This document shows, one piece after another, positions 44,770-53,081 of a stretch of DNA of 64,000 nucleotides (the first letter of the stretch is position 1; every line of letters starts with the position of its first letter). Location: positions 930,001-994,000 of the forward strand of contig NZ_LRPC01000028.1 of NCBI RefSeq assembly GCF_001592965.1, read 5' to 3'. The position numbers were made by a program, and so were the translations under genes. The notes below the pieces were generated by a model. It saw nothing but the letters and a program-made list of their open reading frames with translations, was not told where the DNA came from and did no database searches. This stretch comes from Roseivirga spongicola (GTDB lineage: Bacteria; Bacteroidota; Bacteroidia; Cytophagales; Cyclobacteriaceae).

Positions 44770-46125
44770 ATGGCATTTAAAAAGACAGTCCAAGAAAAAC
44801 TACAAACTAAGCTTAATACATTAGCTCAATATGAGGCTATATCTGACAACGAGAGTTTATATCAAGTTGGTGACGATGTTTTATTACAAGTATCTGACAC
44901 GGAATTAGTGTATGGAAAAACAAGATTTTCACCTACTTCTACTTCTCCACTGTGGGAGGATAATTATTCAGTGACACTTGTCCTAAGCCATAAGAACTTA
45001 ACACTTGTTAACTCTAATCCAATTAACCCACCAAAGGGTGCAAAGAATGTGTTTGAGGTTTTCAAAAGTCTGGGAAATACTATCGAAAGAATTTATATAG
45101 GTCATGAATCAAATTCTATCAATGGGAATGAGATTTACATAACCAAGGCGCTTTATGAAACGATTAATCGCATCAATCGTGAAGAAGGAAAAGACAAAAA
45201 AGTAAGGGTGTTTAATCGAGTGGTTCCATATATGAACTCAGAATTTGGACTTGACACTACTGAAATTGAGGTTGAAAGAGATTACTCGCTTCTTCTTGAT
45301 AAGATTCTTGCTAGTGGAGAATTTACACAAGAGGATATAATTGCATTTACGGATAGTCTAGAGTCAGGTGAATCATCTAAAGTTGTAATTGAAAAACATA
45401 TCAACAAGCAAACAGAATGGCTGATAGACACAATCGAAGAAATACTAGATATTGATAGACTAACAAAGCCTAAAGTAAAAGAGATAGGCTCAGATAAGTT
45501 CAAATACACCAAAGTCAGTATTACGGGCCCAGAACATCTTATGGAGAAAGTATTGAGCGATTACGGGCAATATTCAATTTTTGGGGTTCCTGCCTTATTG
45601 AACACTGATAAATACGTTATTCATGAAGGAAGTTCACGCTCACAATTTGATTTAATCCTTATTAATCATTTAGGGGACATTGAAATCGTTGAACTCAAAA
45701 GGCCAGACCAATATCTTTTCGATTACGGGAATGGAAGAGGCAAGTTTTATCCATCTAAAGACCTTGCAATCGCCATATCACAAACTGAAAGATATATAAC
45801 GGCAATTCATAAGGATAATGACGATGAATACTTGATCGTAGGAAAGAAAATAAGAGAGTTTATAAATGACGAAATTGGCAATACCATGTTTGTTGAGAGT
45901 ATTCGTCCTAAGGCGTTGATAGTTATTGGTTCTTGGAAGAAACTTTCTAAAGACTATGACCAATTAAGTGATTCCGTTAAAGCCAAAGTATCAAAAGAAG
46001 ACTATGACAATGATTGTCTTCAAGCATATAAAGAGTTACAACATTCATTAAAGAACATTAAAATACTGACATATTCTGAGCTATTGGAAAATGCGAGGAC
46101 AAGACTAGAATTAAACAAAGAATAA
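44770..46125 (+). CDS. sduA: Shedu anti-phage nuclease (SduA, DUF4263)
   Basis: 451 residues, the stand-alone form of the single-gene Shedu defence system. The C-terminal DUF4263 domain has the PD-(D/E)XK signature with Asp294 (SQFDLILINHLG), Glu308 and Lys310 (IEIVELKRPD), followed by the helix AIAISQTERYITAI; late in the domain come RPKALIVIGSWKKL and LKNIKILTYSELLENA. The N-terminal ~250 residues are the variable part, presumably sensing or oligomerisation. Family role: nuclease that protects against phage. It starts at ATG 44770, 24 bases after the attC-like end, is bordered by hairpin repeats, and has no partner gene. Confidence 0.9.
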   Translation: MAFKKTVQEKLQTKLNTLAQYEAISDNESLYQVGDDVLLQVSDTELVYGKTRFSPTSTSPLWEDNYSVTLVLSHKNLTLVNSNPINPPKGAKNVFEVFKSLGNTIERIYIGHESNSINGNEIYITKALYETINRINREEGKDKKVRVFNRVVPYMNSEFGLDTTEIEVERDYSLLLDKILASGEFTQEDIIAFTDSLESGESSKVVIEKHINKQTEWLIDTIEEILDIDRLTKPKVKEIGSDKFKYTKVSITGPEHLMEKVLSDYGQYSIFGVPALLNTDKYVIHEGSSRSQFDLILINHLGDIEIVELKRPDQYLFDYGNGRGKFYPSKDLAIAISQTERYITAIHKDNDDEYLIVGKKIREFINDEIGNTMFVESIRPKALIVIGSWKKLSKDYDQLSDSVKAKVSKEDYDNDCLQAYKELQHSLKNIKILTYSELLENARTRLELNKE

Positions 46126-46164
46126 ACAACGCACAACAAAACCTATATGCAATACCCTCCCCCT

Positions 46165-46226
46165 GGTCTTAGCGCCTCGCTGAAACCTCACACCAAACAA
46201 AAAAGTCTTAGTGAGACACTAAGACT
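46165..46226. repeat. TCTTAGCG double-hairpin repeat, copy 2
   Basis: GGTCTTAGCG..CGCTGAAACC (46165-46187) is followed by AGTCTTAGT-GAGAC-ACTAAGACT (46204-46226, perfect). Compared with copy 1 the closing pair changed from C-G to T-A on both sides of the stem. Confidence 0.8.
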
Positions 46227-46384
46227 AGATTTTGAGCCCCACCCCTGCCTGCTGCAGGCAAGCTTTTGACTCGTCCTGAATTCTCGGGAGAGAGGGACAT
46301 CCCATTCTGCAAGTATTAAACGACAGTGCCACTGGTTGTACTCAGAACTGTCTTCCTCCTACGGGGGAAGATAAGAGACCTTCT

Positions 46385-46446
46385 GGTCTTAGCGTCTCGC
46401 TGAGACCACACACCAAACAAAAAAGTCTTAGTGAGACACTAATACT
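46385..46446. repeat. TCTTAGCG double-hairpin repeat, copy 3
   Basis: GGTCTTAGCG-TCT-CGCTGAGACC (46385-46407), then AGTCTTAGT-GAGAC-ACTAATACT (46424-46446) with one mismatch. It lies 220 bases from copy 2 in the same orientation. Confidence 0.8.
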
Positions 46447-46537
46447 AGGTTTTCCTTTTCATTCGGGAGATCCTGAAACACATTCAGGGTGATAAAACCC
46501 CTCTGTTCATTTTTAAGTAAGGCGCTAGAGTAAACGG

Positions 46538-46558
46538 ATTCCCGATCAAGTCGGGAAT
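46538..46558. repeat. REP-like hairpin next to the paaZ 3' end
   Basis: ATTCCCGA-TCAAG-TCGGGAAT followed by GACG. It has the same outer bases (ATTCCC..GGGAATGAC) as the hairpin holding the gltD stop codon, with a different inner stem. It lies about 30 bases after the paaZ stop and may end the paa transcript. Confidence 0.7.
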
Positions 46559-46587
46559 GACGTGTTATAGTGAGATTCGCTCTTTCC

Positions 46588-48633
46588 CTACCCCTGATCC
46601 TTCTTTTTAATCATCGTCAGAATAGTGGCAATGGCTACGGTTTCGCCTGTTTCATCATATACATCCACTAAGAATTTCACGATGCCTTTAGCGATATCGT
46701 CTTTCTTTTCTTGCTCTACTTTTTCCTTCACGGTTAAACGAACACCAATAGTCGCTCCTGGGTAAACAGGCTTGGTAAAGCGACAAGTTTCTAGTCCGTA
46801 GTTCAACAATACTGGCCCCTTCTTCGCCTGAACGAATAAACCAGCCGCTGCAGAAAGCACAAAATAACCGTGTGCTACGCGACCTTCGAAGGTTGTTCCT
46901 TCCAAGGAAGTCTCGTCAGTATGCGCATAGAAATGATCCCAGCTTACGTTAGCAAAGTTTACAATATCGGTTTCGGTTACCGTTCTCTTCGCAGTGATTA
47001 TGGTCTCTCCTACTTCAATATCCTCGAAGTATTTAGAGAACAAATGCTGCCCCGGATCTTTGTATTCGCCACCGTATTGGTACTGCTGCGTGATCTCCGT
47101 TAAAGTAGTTGGAGACCCCTGAATAGCGGTCCGCTGCATGTAGTGCATTACACCACGCTTTCCACCCATTTCTTCGCCTCCACCGGCTCTTCCTGGGCCA
47201 CCATGCGTTAGCATTGGCATTGGCGAACCGTGACCTGTACTTTCCTTCGCGCAAGCTTCGTTCAACACTAAAATTCTTCCATGATGACTAGCTGCTCCAA
47301 CTGTATACTCAGTAGCAATTTTATCATCGGCAGTAGTGATTGAAGACACCAACGAACCTTTTCCTTTCTTAGAAATGGCAATGGCCTCATCGATGGTTTT
47401 GTATGGCAAAATGGTACTTACTGGACCGAAAGCTTCCACATTGTGTGGTTCATCAACACCCAGCGGATTCTGGTTCAAGAACAGGATAGGCGAAATAAAG
47501 GCACCTTTGTCCCAATCAGCACCCATTAAATCCACTTTGTCGAGTGTACCGTAAACCATTTCAGAAGTTTTAGCCAGCTCTGCCACCTTTTTGGTTACCT
47601 CAGCCAACTGTTCCTTTCCGGCCAAAGCTCCCATTCTTACACCTTCTACTGAAGGGTCACCAATGGTGGTCTTAGCTAAAGCTTTGCCCAAAGCAATTTG
47701 AACATCTTCTACCAGCTTTTCTGGCACTATAATTCTTCGTACTGCAGTACATTTTTGCCCTGCTTTTACTGTAATTTCTTTTCGAACTTCTTTGATGAAT
47801 AAGTCGAATTCTGCCGTTCCTGGCACTGCATCTTCTCCCAACACCGCACAATTCAATGAATCAGCCTCTAAGTTGAACGGAACTGAGTTTTCAATAATTT
47901 GAGGAAGCGTTTTTAGCTTCTTACCTGTTTCGAAAGAGCCAGTGAAAGTCACCACATCTTGAGAATCGACATAGTCTAAAAGTCCATTTCCGTAGCCAGA
48001 AACCAACTGCAAAGCACCATCAGGTAACAATCCTGAATCGATGATTTCTTTCACCACGGCCTGCGTTAAGTAACAAGTTTGCTCAGCTGGCTTGATGATA
48101 CACGGCATTCCAGCCAACCAGTTGACTGCAGCCTTTTCCAACATTCCCCAAACCGGGAAGTTGAAAGCGTTGATATGCACCGCCACACCTTCTTTCGGCA
48201 CCATAATGTGGTGACCAACGAATGATCCACCTTTAGAAAGGCCAACCATATCGCCATCTACATGGTAAGAAGTGTTCGGGAATTGACGTCTTAAACTGGC
48301 GTTTGAAAATACGTTTCCGATACCACCTTCAATGTCAATCCAGCTATCGATGCGGGTAGCACCAGTGGCTTTACTCACTTCGTAGAACTGCTCTTTCTTT
48401 TCCATGAGGTGGAAAGCTAAGGCTTTGAGCATGAGTCCACGCTCTTGGAAAGTCATTTTGCGCAAGGCTGGATTCCCTACTTTGCGCGCATAATCATATG
48501 CTGCGCTGAAGTCTAATCCTTTAATGGTATGCGTTCCAACGGCTTCGCCTGTAATGGCATGGTGCAAAACCTCGCCATCGCCATCGCCATGAATCCATTC
48601 GCCCGCTATAAAGTGTGGTATCTTATCTATCAT
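46588..48633 (-). CDS. paaZ: Phenylacetate degradation bifunctional protein PaaZ (oxepin-CoA hydrolase / aldehyde dehydrogenase)
   Basis: 681 residues, the normal full-length two-domain size. Residues 1 to about 520 are an aldehyde dehydrogenase with the catalytic Cys in VKAGQKCTAVRR and the Glu in FNLEADSLN. Residues about 535-681 are an (R)-specific MaoC-like hydratase with FANVSWDHFYAHTDET and FEGRVAHGYFVLS, which holds the ring-hydrolysing site. Reaction: oxepin-CoA is opened to the semialdehyde and then oxidised to 3-oxo-5,6-dehydrosuberyl-CoA. It is the last gene of the paa run and overlaps the end of the paaY-like gene by 4 bases. Confidence 0.96.
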   Translation of the reverse strand: MIDKIPHFIAGEWIHGDGDGEVLHHAITGEAVGTHTIKGLDFSAAYDYARKVGNPALRKMTFQERGLMLKALAFHLMEKKEQFYEVSKATGATRIDSWIDIEGGIGNVFSNASLRRQFPNTSYHVDGDMVGLSKGGSFVGHHIMVPKEGVAVHINAFNFPVWGMLEKAAVNWLAGMPCIIKPAEQTCYLTQAVVKEIIDSGLLPDGALQLVSGYGNGLLDYVDSQDVVTFTGSFETGKKLKTLPQIIENSVPFNLEADSLNCAVLGEDAVPGTAEFDLFIKEVRKEITVKAGQKCTAVRRIIVPEKLVEDVQIALGKALAKTTIGDPSVEGVRMGALAGKEQLAEVTKKVAELAKTSEMVYGTLDKVDLMGADWDKGAFISPILFLNQNPLGVDEPHNVEAFGPVSTILPYKTIDEAIAISKKGKGSLVSSITTADDKIATEYTVGAASHHGRILVLNEACAKESTGHGSPMPMLTHGGPGRAGGGEEMGGKRGVMHYMQRTAIQGSPTTLTEITQQYQYGGEYKDPGQHLFSKYFEDIEVGETIITAKRTVTETDIVNFANVSWDHFYAHTDETSLEGTTFEGRVAHGYFVLSAAAGLFVQAKKGPVLLNYGLETCRFTKPVYPGATIGVRLTVKEKVEQEKKDDIAKGIVKFLVDVYDETGETVAIATILTMIKKKDQG

Positions 48634-49226
48634 TTCTTTTTCGTTTCGTTCCAGGTTTTATAATCTGCCGAAGCAATCGGTCGGTTAGGTTCTATTTCCC
48701 TAAGTGGTTCACATTCTTTAAGTGAAGCATAACAGTCGGCCGGAAGCTGCTGATACAACTTTGTTCCTTCTGTTTTCCAGCCAATCATATCATCGCTTAC
48801 TTCTTTAATGCGTTTGGCTGGGTTACCCACAATAAGGCTTCTTTTTTCAAAAATAGAATTGGCTTTCACAAAGCTGAGTGCCCCAACAATAGACTCGTCC
48901 CCTATTTCAGACTGGTCCATTATTACGGCATTCATGCCAACCAATACGTTTTTACCAATTTGTGCTCCGTGAATAATGGCGCCATGGCCAATGTGTGCGC
49001 TTTCTTGTAAAGTGATGGTGATACCAGGAAACATATGCACAGTGCAATTTTCCTGAACGTTACAGCCATCTTCAATCACAATTCTCCCCCAATCGCCACG
49101 AATGGCTGCTCCCGGACCGATGTAAACATTTTTTCCAATGATTACATCGCCAGTAACGGCTGCCAAAGGATGGACAAATGCCGTTTCGTGCACAACAGGT
49201 TTGATATTGTTGAATTCGTAAATCAT
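48630..49226 (-). CDS. paaY: PaaY-like hexapeptide-repeat thioesterase / gamma-carbonic anhydrase family
   Basis: 198 residues from the ATG ending at 49226, which overlaps the paaJ stop (TAATG); an upstream in-frame ATG inside paaJ is rejected. The left-handed beta-helix is seen as repeated [LIV]-G-x4 hexapeptides (GDVIIGKNVYIGPGAAIRGD, AHIGHGAIIHGAQIGKNVLV). Metal-type histidines lie in TVHMFPG and HIGHGAIIHG. The C-terminal helix carries KEVSDDMIGWKTEGT. PaaY in E. coli hydrolyses dead-end CoA thioesters that would otherwise drain CoA. Its place between paaJ and paaZ supports that role. By sequence alone it could be a general gamma-class family protein. Confidence 0.88.
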   Translation of the reverse strand: MIYEFNNIKPVVHETAFVHPLAAVTGDVIIGKNVYIGPGAAIRGDWGRIVIEDGCNVQENCTVHMFPGITITLQESAHIGHGAIIHGAQIGKNVLVGMNAVIMDQSEIGDESIVGALSFVKANSIFEKRSLIVGNPAKRIKEVSDDMIGWKTEGTKLYQQLPADCYASLKECEPLREIEPNRPIASADYKTWNETKKK

Positions 49227-50434
49227 TAACCTACGTTTTCTAGGATTATGGCATAACCCTGTCCCACACCCACACACATAGTGGCGAGCGCATAACGCTT
49301 TCCGGTTTTTTGCAATTCTAAAGCTGCTGAATAAGTAATTCTAGCTCCTGTCATTCCCAGTGGGTGACCGATAGCAATAGCACCACCGTTCGGGTTGATG
49401 CGCTCATCGTTATCTTCCAAACCTAAAGCTCGAGTGCAAGAAAGTGACTGTGCTGCAAATGCCTCGTTAATCTCAATCACATCCATTTGATCGAGCGTTA
49501 ATCCAGCTCTCTTCAAAGCTTTCTGTGTAGCCTCAACAGGCCCAATGCCCATAATTCTTGGCTCTACACCCACCACACCTGAAGCGACAATTCGTGCTTT
49601 TGGCGTCAATCCGTTGGCTTTAACCGCATCTTCCGAAGCTACTAAAACCGCTGCTGCACCATCGTTTAAGCCAGAAGCATTACCAGCGGTTACGCTACCA
49701 TCATTTTTGAAGGCAGGTCTTAAGCCAGCGAGAATTTCTTGTGTAGTGTTGGCCTTGATAAACTCGTCTTGATTGAAAACGATTGGGTCTTTCTTTCGCT
49801 GCGGTATTTCTACCGTCACAATTTCCTCTGCCAATCTGCCACTCGCTTGTGCTTTAGCGGCTTTCATTTGAGAATTGTAAGCGAAAGCATCTTGATCGTC
49901 ACGACTGATCTTGTGAATCTCTACCAAGTTTTCAGCCGTCATGCCCATGGAATCAGTTCCGTAAACCTTTTCCATTTGCGGGTTGATGAATCTCCAGCCA
50001 AAGCTTGAATCAAACATCTTTGCATCGGTACCGAAAGGTCTGGCCGATTTAGAGATCACCCAAGGCCCACGTGTCATGTTTTCTACTCCCCCAGCAATAA
50101 ATAAGTCGCCATCGCCAGTTTTGATGGCACGGTTTGCCTGCACTATGGCCGACATTCCCGAAGCGCATAAACGGTTCACCGTCTCTCCTGGCACTGAGTA
50201 CGGAAGTCCGGCCAAAAGCGAAGCCATTCTGGCAACATTTCGGTTGTCTTCACCTGCTTGGTTGGCACAACCCAAGATCACATCTTCGATTAGAGTTGGA
50301 TCGATTTGGCTATTGCGGCTCATCAATTCTTTGATGACCAATGCGGCTAAATCATCCGTTCGGACTGCGCCTAAAGTACCTCCGAATTTGCCAATCGGAG
50401 TTCTAATTCCATCTATTATAAAAGTATCTTTCAT
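49226..50434 (-). CDS. paaJ: 3-oxoadipyl-CoA / 3-oxo-5,6-dehydrosuberyl-CoA thiolase
   Basis: 402 residues from ATG 50434 (MKDTFIIDGIRTPIGKFGG); an ATG three codons earlier (ending at 50443) is possible, but this start places the nucleophilic Cys at residue 90 (VNRLCASGMSAI), its usual position. The His of GGAIAIGHPLGMTGAR and the second Cys of ATMCVGVGQGYA complete the thiolase site. It splits acetyl-CoA from the C8 and C6 beta-ketoacyl-CoA intermediates at two stages of the pathway. It follows paaD after about 25 bases and is coupled to the paaY-like gene. Confidence 0.95.
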   Translation of the reverse strand: MKDTFIIDGIRTPIGKFGGTLGAVRTDDLAALVIKELMSRNSQIDPTLIEDVILGCANQAGEDNRNVARMASLLAGLPYSVPGETVNRLCASGMSAIVQANRAIKTGDGDLFIAGGVENMTRGPWVISKSARPFGTDAKMFDSSFGWRFINPQMEKVYGTDSMGMTAENLVEIHKISRDDQDAFAYNSQMKAAKAQASGRLAEEIVTVEIPQRKKDPIVFNQDEFIKANTTQEILAGLRPAFKNDGSVTAGNASGLNDGAAAVLVASEDAVKANGLTPKARIVASGVVGVEPRIMGIGPVEATQKALKRAGLTLDQMDVIEINEAFAAQSLSCTRALGLEDNDERINPNGGAIAIGHPLGMTGARITYSAALELQKTGKRYALATMCVGVGQGYAIILENVG

Positions 50435-50459
50435 CGATTCCATAGGTAATTCATGTCAA

Positions 50460-50924
50460 TTAATGACATTTGAAATAGTCGAAGGGTTCCAAACAGTCGT
50501 TGCATTTAAAAAGTGATTTGCAAGCTGTAGAACCAAATTGACTTAGCAATTTTGTATTGCGAGAGCCACAGTTGGGGCACTCTATATCTTCTTCGTTGGT
50601 AGGGTTAGGTGGAGCAATTCCATATTCCTTTAATCGGGCTTTGCCCTCTTCGGTCATCAAATCAGTGCTCCATGCCGGAGAAAGGACAGTGGTAATCTTG
50701 AAATCATTGATCCCCTCCTTTTTAAGCGCATTGTTGATGTCGCGCTCAATCTCCATCATGGCAGGACAGCCAGTATAAGTTGGCGTAATTACCACCTCAA
50801 TAAAGCCATCATCGCTCACTTTCACATCTCTGAGAATTCCTAAATCGGCAATTGAAATGACCGGAATTTCCGGATCTTTCACCTCATCTAGAATTTCTTC
50901 AATCTGCGATTTTGAGATTACCAT
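50460..50924 (-). CDS. paaD: 1,2-phenylacetyl-CoA epoxidase, subunit PaaD
   Basis: 154 residues. The N-terminal half is a MIP18/DUF59 domain (IEEILDEVKDPEIPVISIAD, TPTYTGCPAMMEIE). The C-terminal part has two CxxC pairs forming a zinc ribbon (ECPNCGSRNTKLLSQFG, CNDCLEPFDYFKCH) with Cys between them (STACKSLF). PaaD is needed for maturation of the metal centres of the epoxidase rather than for catalysis. It starts inside the last codons of paaC (7-base overlap). Confidence 0.95.
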   Translation of the reverse strand: MVISKSQIEEILDEVKDPEIPVISIADLGILRDVKVSDDGFIEVVITPTYTGCPAMMEIERDINNALKKEGINDFKITTVLSPAWSTDLMTEEGKARLKEYGIAPPNPTNEEDIECPNCGSRNTKLLSQFGSTACKSLFKCNDCLEPFDYFKCH

Positions 50925-51673
50925 TCGTTACCAGGATATGCTCTTTGTAAAAACTGTAGATCGGCTAAAATAAAGCCTAAATGCTCACTATGTGTTCCCT
51001 CTTTTCCTCCTTTGTGGGCATAGTCGCCTTCAGGAGTTGTAAGAGTAGCTTCTTCTAGAACAGCTTTAATTTTTTCGTTTCTCTTTTCTTTGATTAACTC
51101 TAAAGAAACACCATAACCGGCCTTTTCAGCTTCTTGGTCTACTGCATTCACAGAAATTATTTCGTCCTTGTATGACCAAAGTTCATTGACAGATTGCTGA
51201 ATGCGGTTGTGGCTTTCTTCTGTACCATCGCCCAAGCGAATTACCCAATCACCACTCCATTTCATGTGATATAGGGTTTCTTTGTGCGATTTTGCAGCAA
51301 TAGAGGCCAATCTTTCATCAGAAGACTTCATTAGCTCTTCGTAGAAATAGCAACTAAATGTGTCATACAGGAACTGTCGGAAAATAGTTTTTCCGAAATC
51401 GCCATTAGGCTGTTCTACCAACAACACATTTTTAAAGTCCCAAGCATCACGTAAGTAAGCCAAGTCATCTTCAGTCTTTCCTTCTTCTTGAAGCTCAGCA
51501 GCGTACTGGTAGAACAGTCTCGCTTGACCGATAAGATCTAGAGAGATATTGGTTGTGGCAATATCTTGCTCTAACACAGGACCGTGACCACAAAGCTCTG
51601 CCAATCGCTGACCTAAAATCAGGCAATTATCGGCTTGCTGTATGATGTAGTTGAATTTATTCTGATCCTGCAT
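50918..51673 (-). CDS. paaC: 1,2-phenylacetyl-CoA epoxidase, structural subunit PaaC
   Basis: 251 residues, ferritin-like helical protein. DNCLILGQRLAELCGHGPVL opens the family pattern; DIATTNISLDLIGQARLFYQ and LRDAWDFKNVLLVEQPNGDF follow, then KETLYHMKWSGDWVIRLGDG. PaaC pairs with PaaA and resembles it but lacks a complete diiron site in known members. It starts one base after the paaB stop and overlaps paaD. All five epoxidase genes are in the standard A-B-C-D order, with paaE placed first. Confidence 0.96.
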   Translation of the reverse strand: MQDQNKFNYIIQQADNCLILGQRLAELCGHGPVLEQDIATTNISLDLIGQARLFYQYAAELQEEGKTEDDLAYLRDAWDFKNVLLVEQPNGDFGKTIFRQFLYDTFSCYFYEELMKSSDERLASIAAKSHKETLYHMKWSGDWVIRLGDGTEESHNRIQQSVNELWSYKDEIISVNAVDQEAEKAGYGVSLELIKEKRNEKIKAVLEEATLTTPEGDYAHKGGKEGTHSEHLGFILADLQFLQRAYPGNEW

Positions 51674-51674
51674 T

Positions 51675-51959
51675 TTACATGTGCTTTAATTCGTCAGGCA
51701 AATTGTAGAAAGTTGGATGTCTGTACACCTTATCTTTTGCTGGTTCATACATCTGGTCTGAGTCTGCCGGGTCTGAAGCCGCAATATTTGTAGACTCTAC
51801 CACCCAAATGCTAACGCCTTCATTTCTGCGGGTATATACATCACGGGCATTCTGAATAGCCATGTCTGCATCGGCTGCATGCAAGCTTCCTACATGCTTG
51901 TGATTCAATCCGGCTTTACTTCTTATAAATACTTCCCAAAGGGGCCAATTCTTGTTCAT
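51675..51959 (-). CDS. paaB: 1,2-phenylacetyl-CoA epoxidase, subunit PaaB
   Basis: 94 residues, the usual small size. WPLWEVFIRSKAGLNHKHVG, SLHAADADMAIQNARDVYTR and GVSIWVVESTNI are characteristic. PaaB bridges PaaAC heterodimers in the complex. A 167-base spacer separates it from paaA; this holds a CCCCGA-TGCC-TCGGGG hairpin (near 51989-52004) that might trim the transcript end or protect it, since the genes on either side belong to one complex. Confidence 0.95.
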   Translation of the reverse strand: MNKNWPLWEVFIRSKAGLNHKHVGSLHAADADMAIQNARDVYTRRNEGVSIWVVESTNIAASDPADSDQMYEPAKDKVYRHPTFYNLPDELKHM

Positions 51960-52126
51960 CCTTTTGATTTTTGATTTTAGATGTTCGCCCCGATGCCTCG
52001 GGGTACGAGTTATCTACTTTGTTTTTTCTACTTTACCCTTAATCCCTAAAGGGAGCGATCATACTGCATTAACTCACCTTTCAGGTCGCGGGGTCGCATT
52101 TCTGTTCCAACCCGACAAAGTAGACA

Positions 52127-53065
52127 TTATGCTGCCTTCCTTTTGGCTTTCTTCTCGGCATGAGCATTGGCGGCTTCTCTTACCCAAGCGCCATTGTCCC
52201 AAGCAGATTTACGAGCCTCTATCCTTTGCTTATTGCAAGGACCATTACCGCTAATTACGTTGAAGAATTCTTTCCAATCAATTTCACCGAAATCATAATG
52301 TCCTCGTTCTTCATTCCATTTCAAATCTTTGTCTGGAACAGTTAGACCTAGCAATTCAGCTTGAGGAACAGTTACATCTACAAACTTCTGACGCAACTCG
52401 TCATTGGTGAATCTTTTGATTCTCCAGCGCATAGATTGCTCAGTATGCTTAGAATCTTTATCGGTTGGGCCAAACATCATTAATGAAGGCCACCACCAAC
52501 GGTTCAATGCATCTTGCGCCATTTTCTTTTGCTCGTCAGAACCATTGCAAAGCGTAAGCATAATCTCATACCCTTGTCTTTGATGGAAAGATTCTTCCTT
52601 ACACACTCTTACCATGGCTCTAGCATAAGGTCCATAAGAAGCACGGCAAAGCGGCACTTGGTTCATGATTGCAGCACCATCAACCAACCAACCAATGGCA
52701 CCCATATCGGCCCAAGTGAGTGTTGGGTAATTGAAAATACTTGAATACTTGGCTTTACCAGAGTGTAGATCTGCGAATAAGTCGTCTCTATCTACACCTA
52801 ATGTTTCACAAGCCGAGTAAAGATATAATCCGTGACCAGCCTCATCTTGAACTTTGGCAAGCGCAGCAGCCTTTCTTCTAAGTGAAGGAGCTCTTGTAAT
52901 CCAGTTCGCTTCTGGCAGCATACCAACAATTTCTGAATGGGCATGCTGAGAAATCTGTCTGATCAACGTTTTACGGTAATGATCTGGCATCCAGTCTTTC
53001 GGTTCAATCCGAATATCTTGGTCGATCTTCTCGTTGAAATGCTGTTCTAATAATGCTGTATCCAT
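52127..53065 (-). CDS. paaA: 1,2-phenylacetyl-CoA epoxidase, catalytic subunit PaaA
   Basis: 312 residues from the ATG ending at 53065 ([15 protein letters not shown]); a TTG nine codons upstream would overlap paaE and is rejected. The diiron site is indicated by two ExxH motifs, in [15 protein letters not shown] and [33 protein letters not shown] is another family block. With PaaBCE it converts phenylacetyl-CoA and oxygen into the ring-1,2-epoxide. The last ~10 residues ([10 protein letters not shown]) are a basic tail. Confidence 0.97.
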   Translation of the reverse strand: MDTALLEQHFNEKIDQDIRIEPKDWMPDHYRKTLIRQISQHAHSEIVGMLPEANWITRAPSLRRKAAALAKVQDEAGHGLYLYSACETLGVDRDDLFADLHSGKAKYSSIFNYPTLTWADMGAIGWLVDGAAIMNQVPLCRASYGPYARAMVRVCKEESFHQRQGYEIMLTLCNGSDEQKKMAQDALNRWWWPSLMMFGPTDKDSKHTEQSMRWRIKRFTNDELRQKFVDVTVPQAELLGLTVPDKDLKWNEERGHYDFGEIDWKEFFNVISGNGPCNKQRIEARKSAWDNGAWVREAANAHAEKKAKRKAA

Positions 53066-53081
53066 AATTCTTGAGTTCTGG

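Larger units (their letters stand above)
46126..46587. repeat. Repeat-rich intergenic region between Shedu and paaZ
   Basis: About 460 bases with no gene. It contains GCACAAC (46131-46137), two TCTTAGCG double hairpins, a GAATTCTCGGGAGAGAGGGA word and a CTTCC..GGGGAAG hairpin like those downstream of gltD, and the ATTCCCGA hairpin next to paaZ. Confidence 0.75.

Noticed and set aside
44127-44793. Frames on both strands across repeat copies 3 and 4
   Set aside because: They follow the palindromes; the peptides on the two strands repeat the same hairpin words and are not kept in copy 2.
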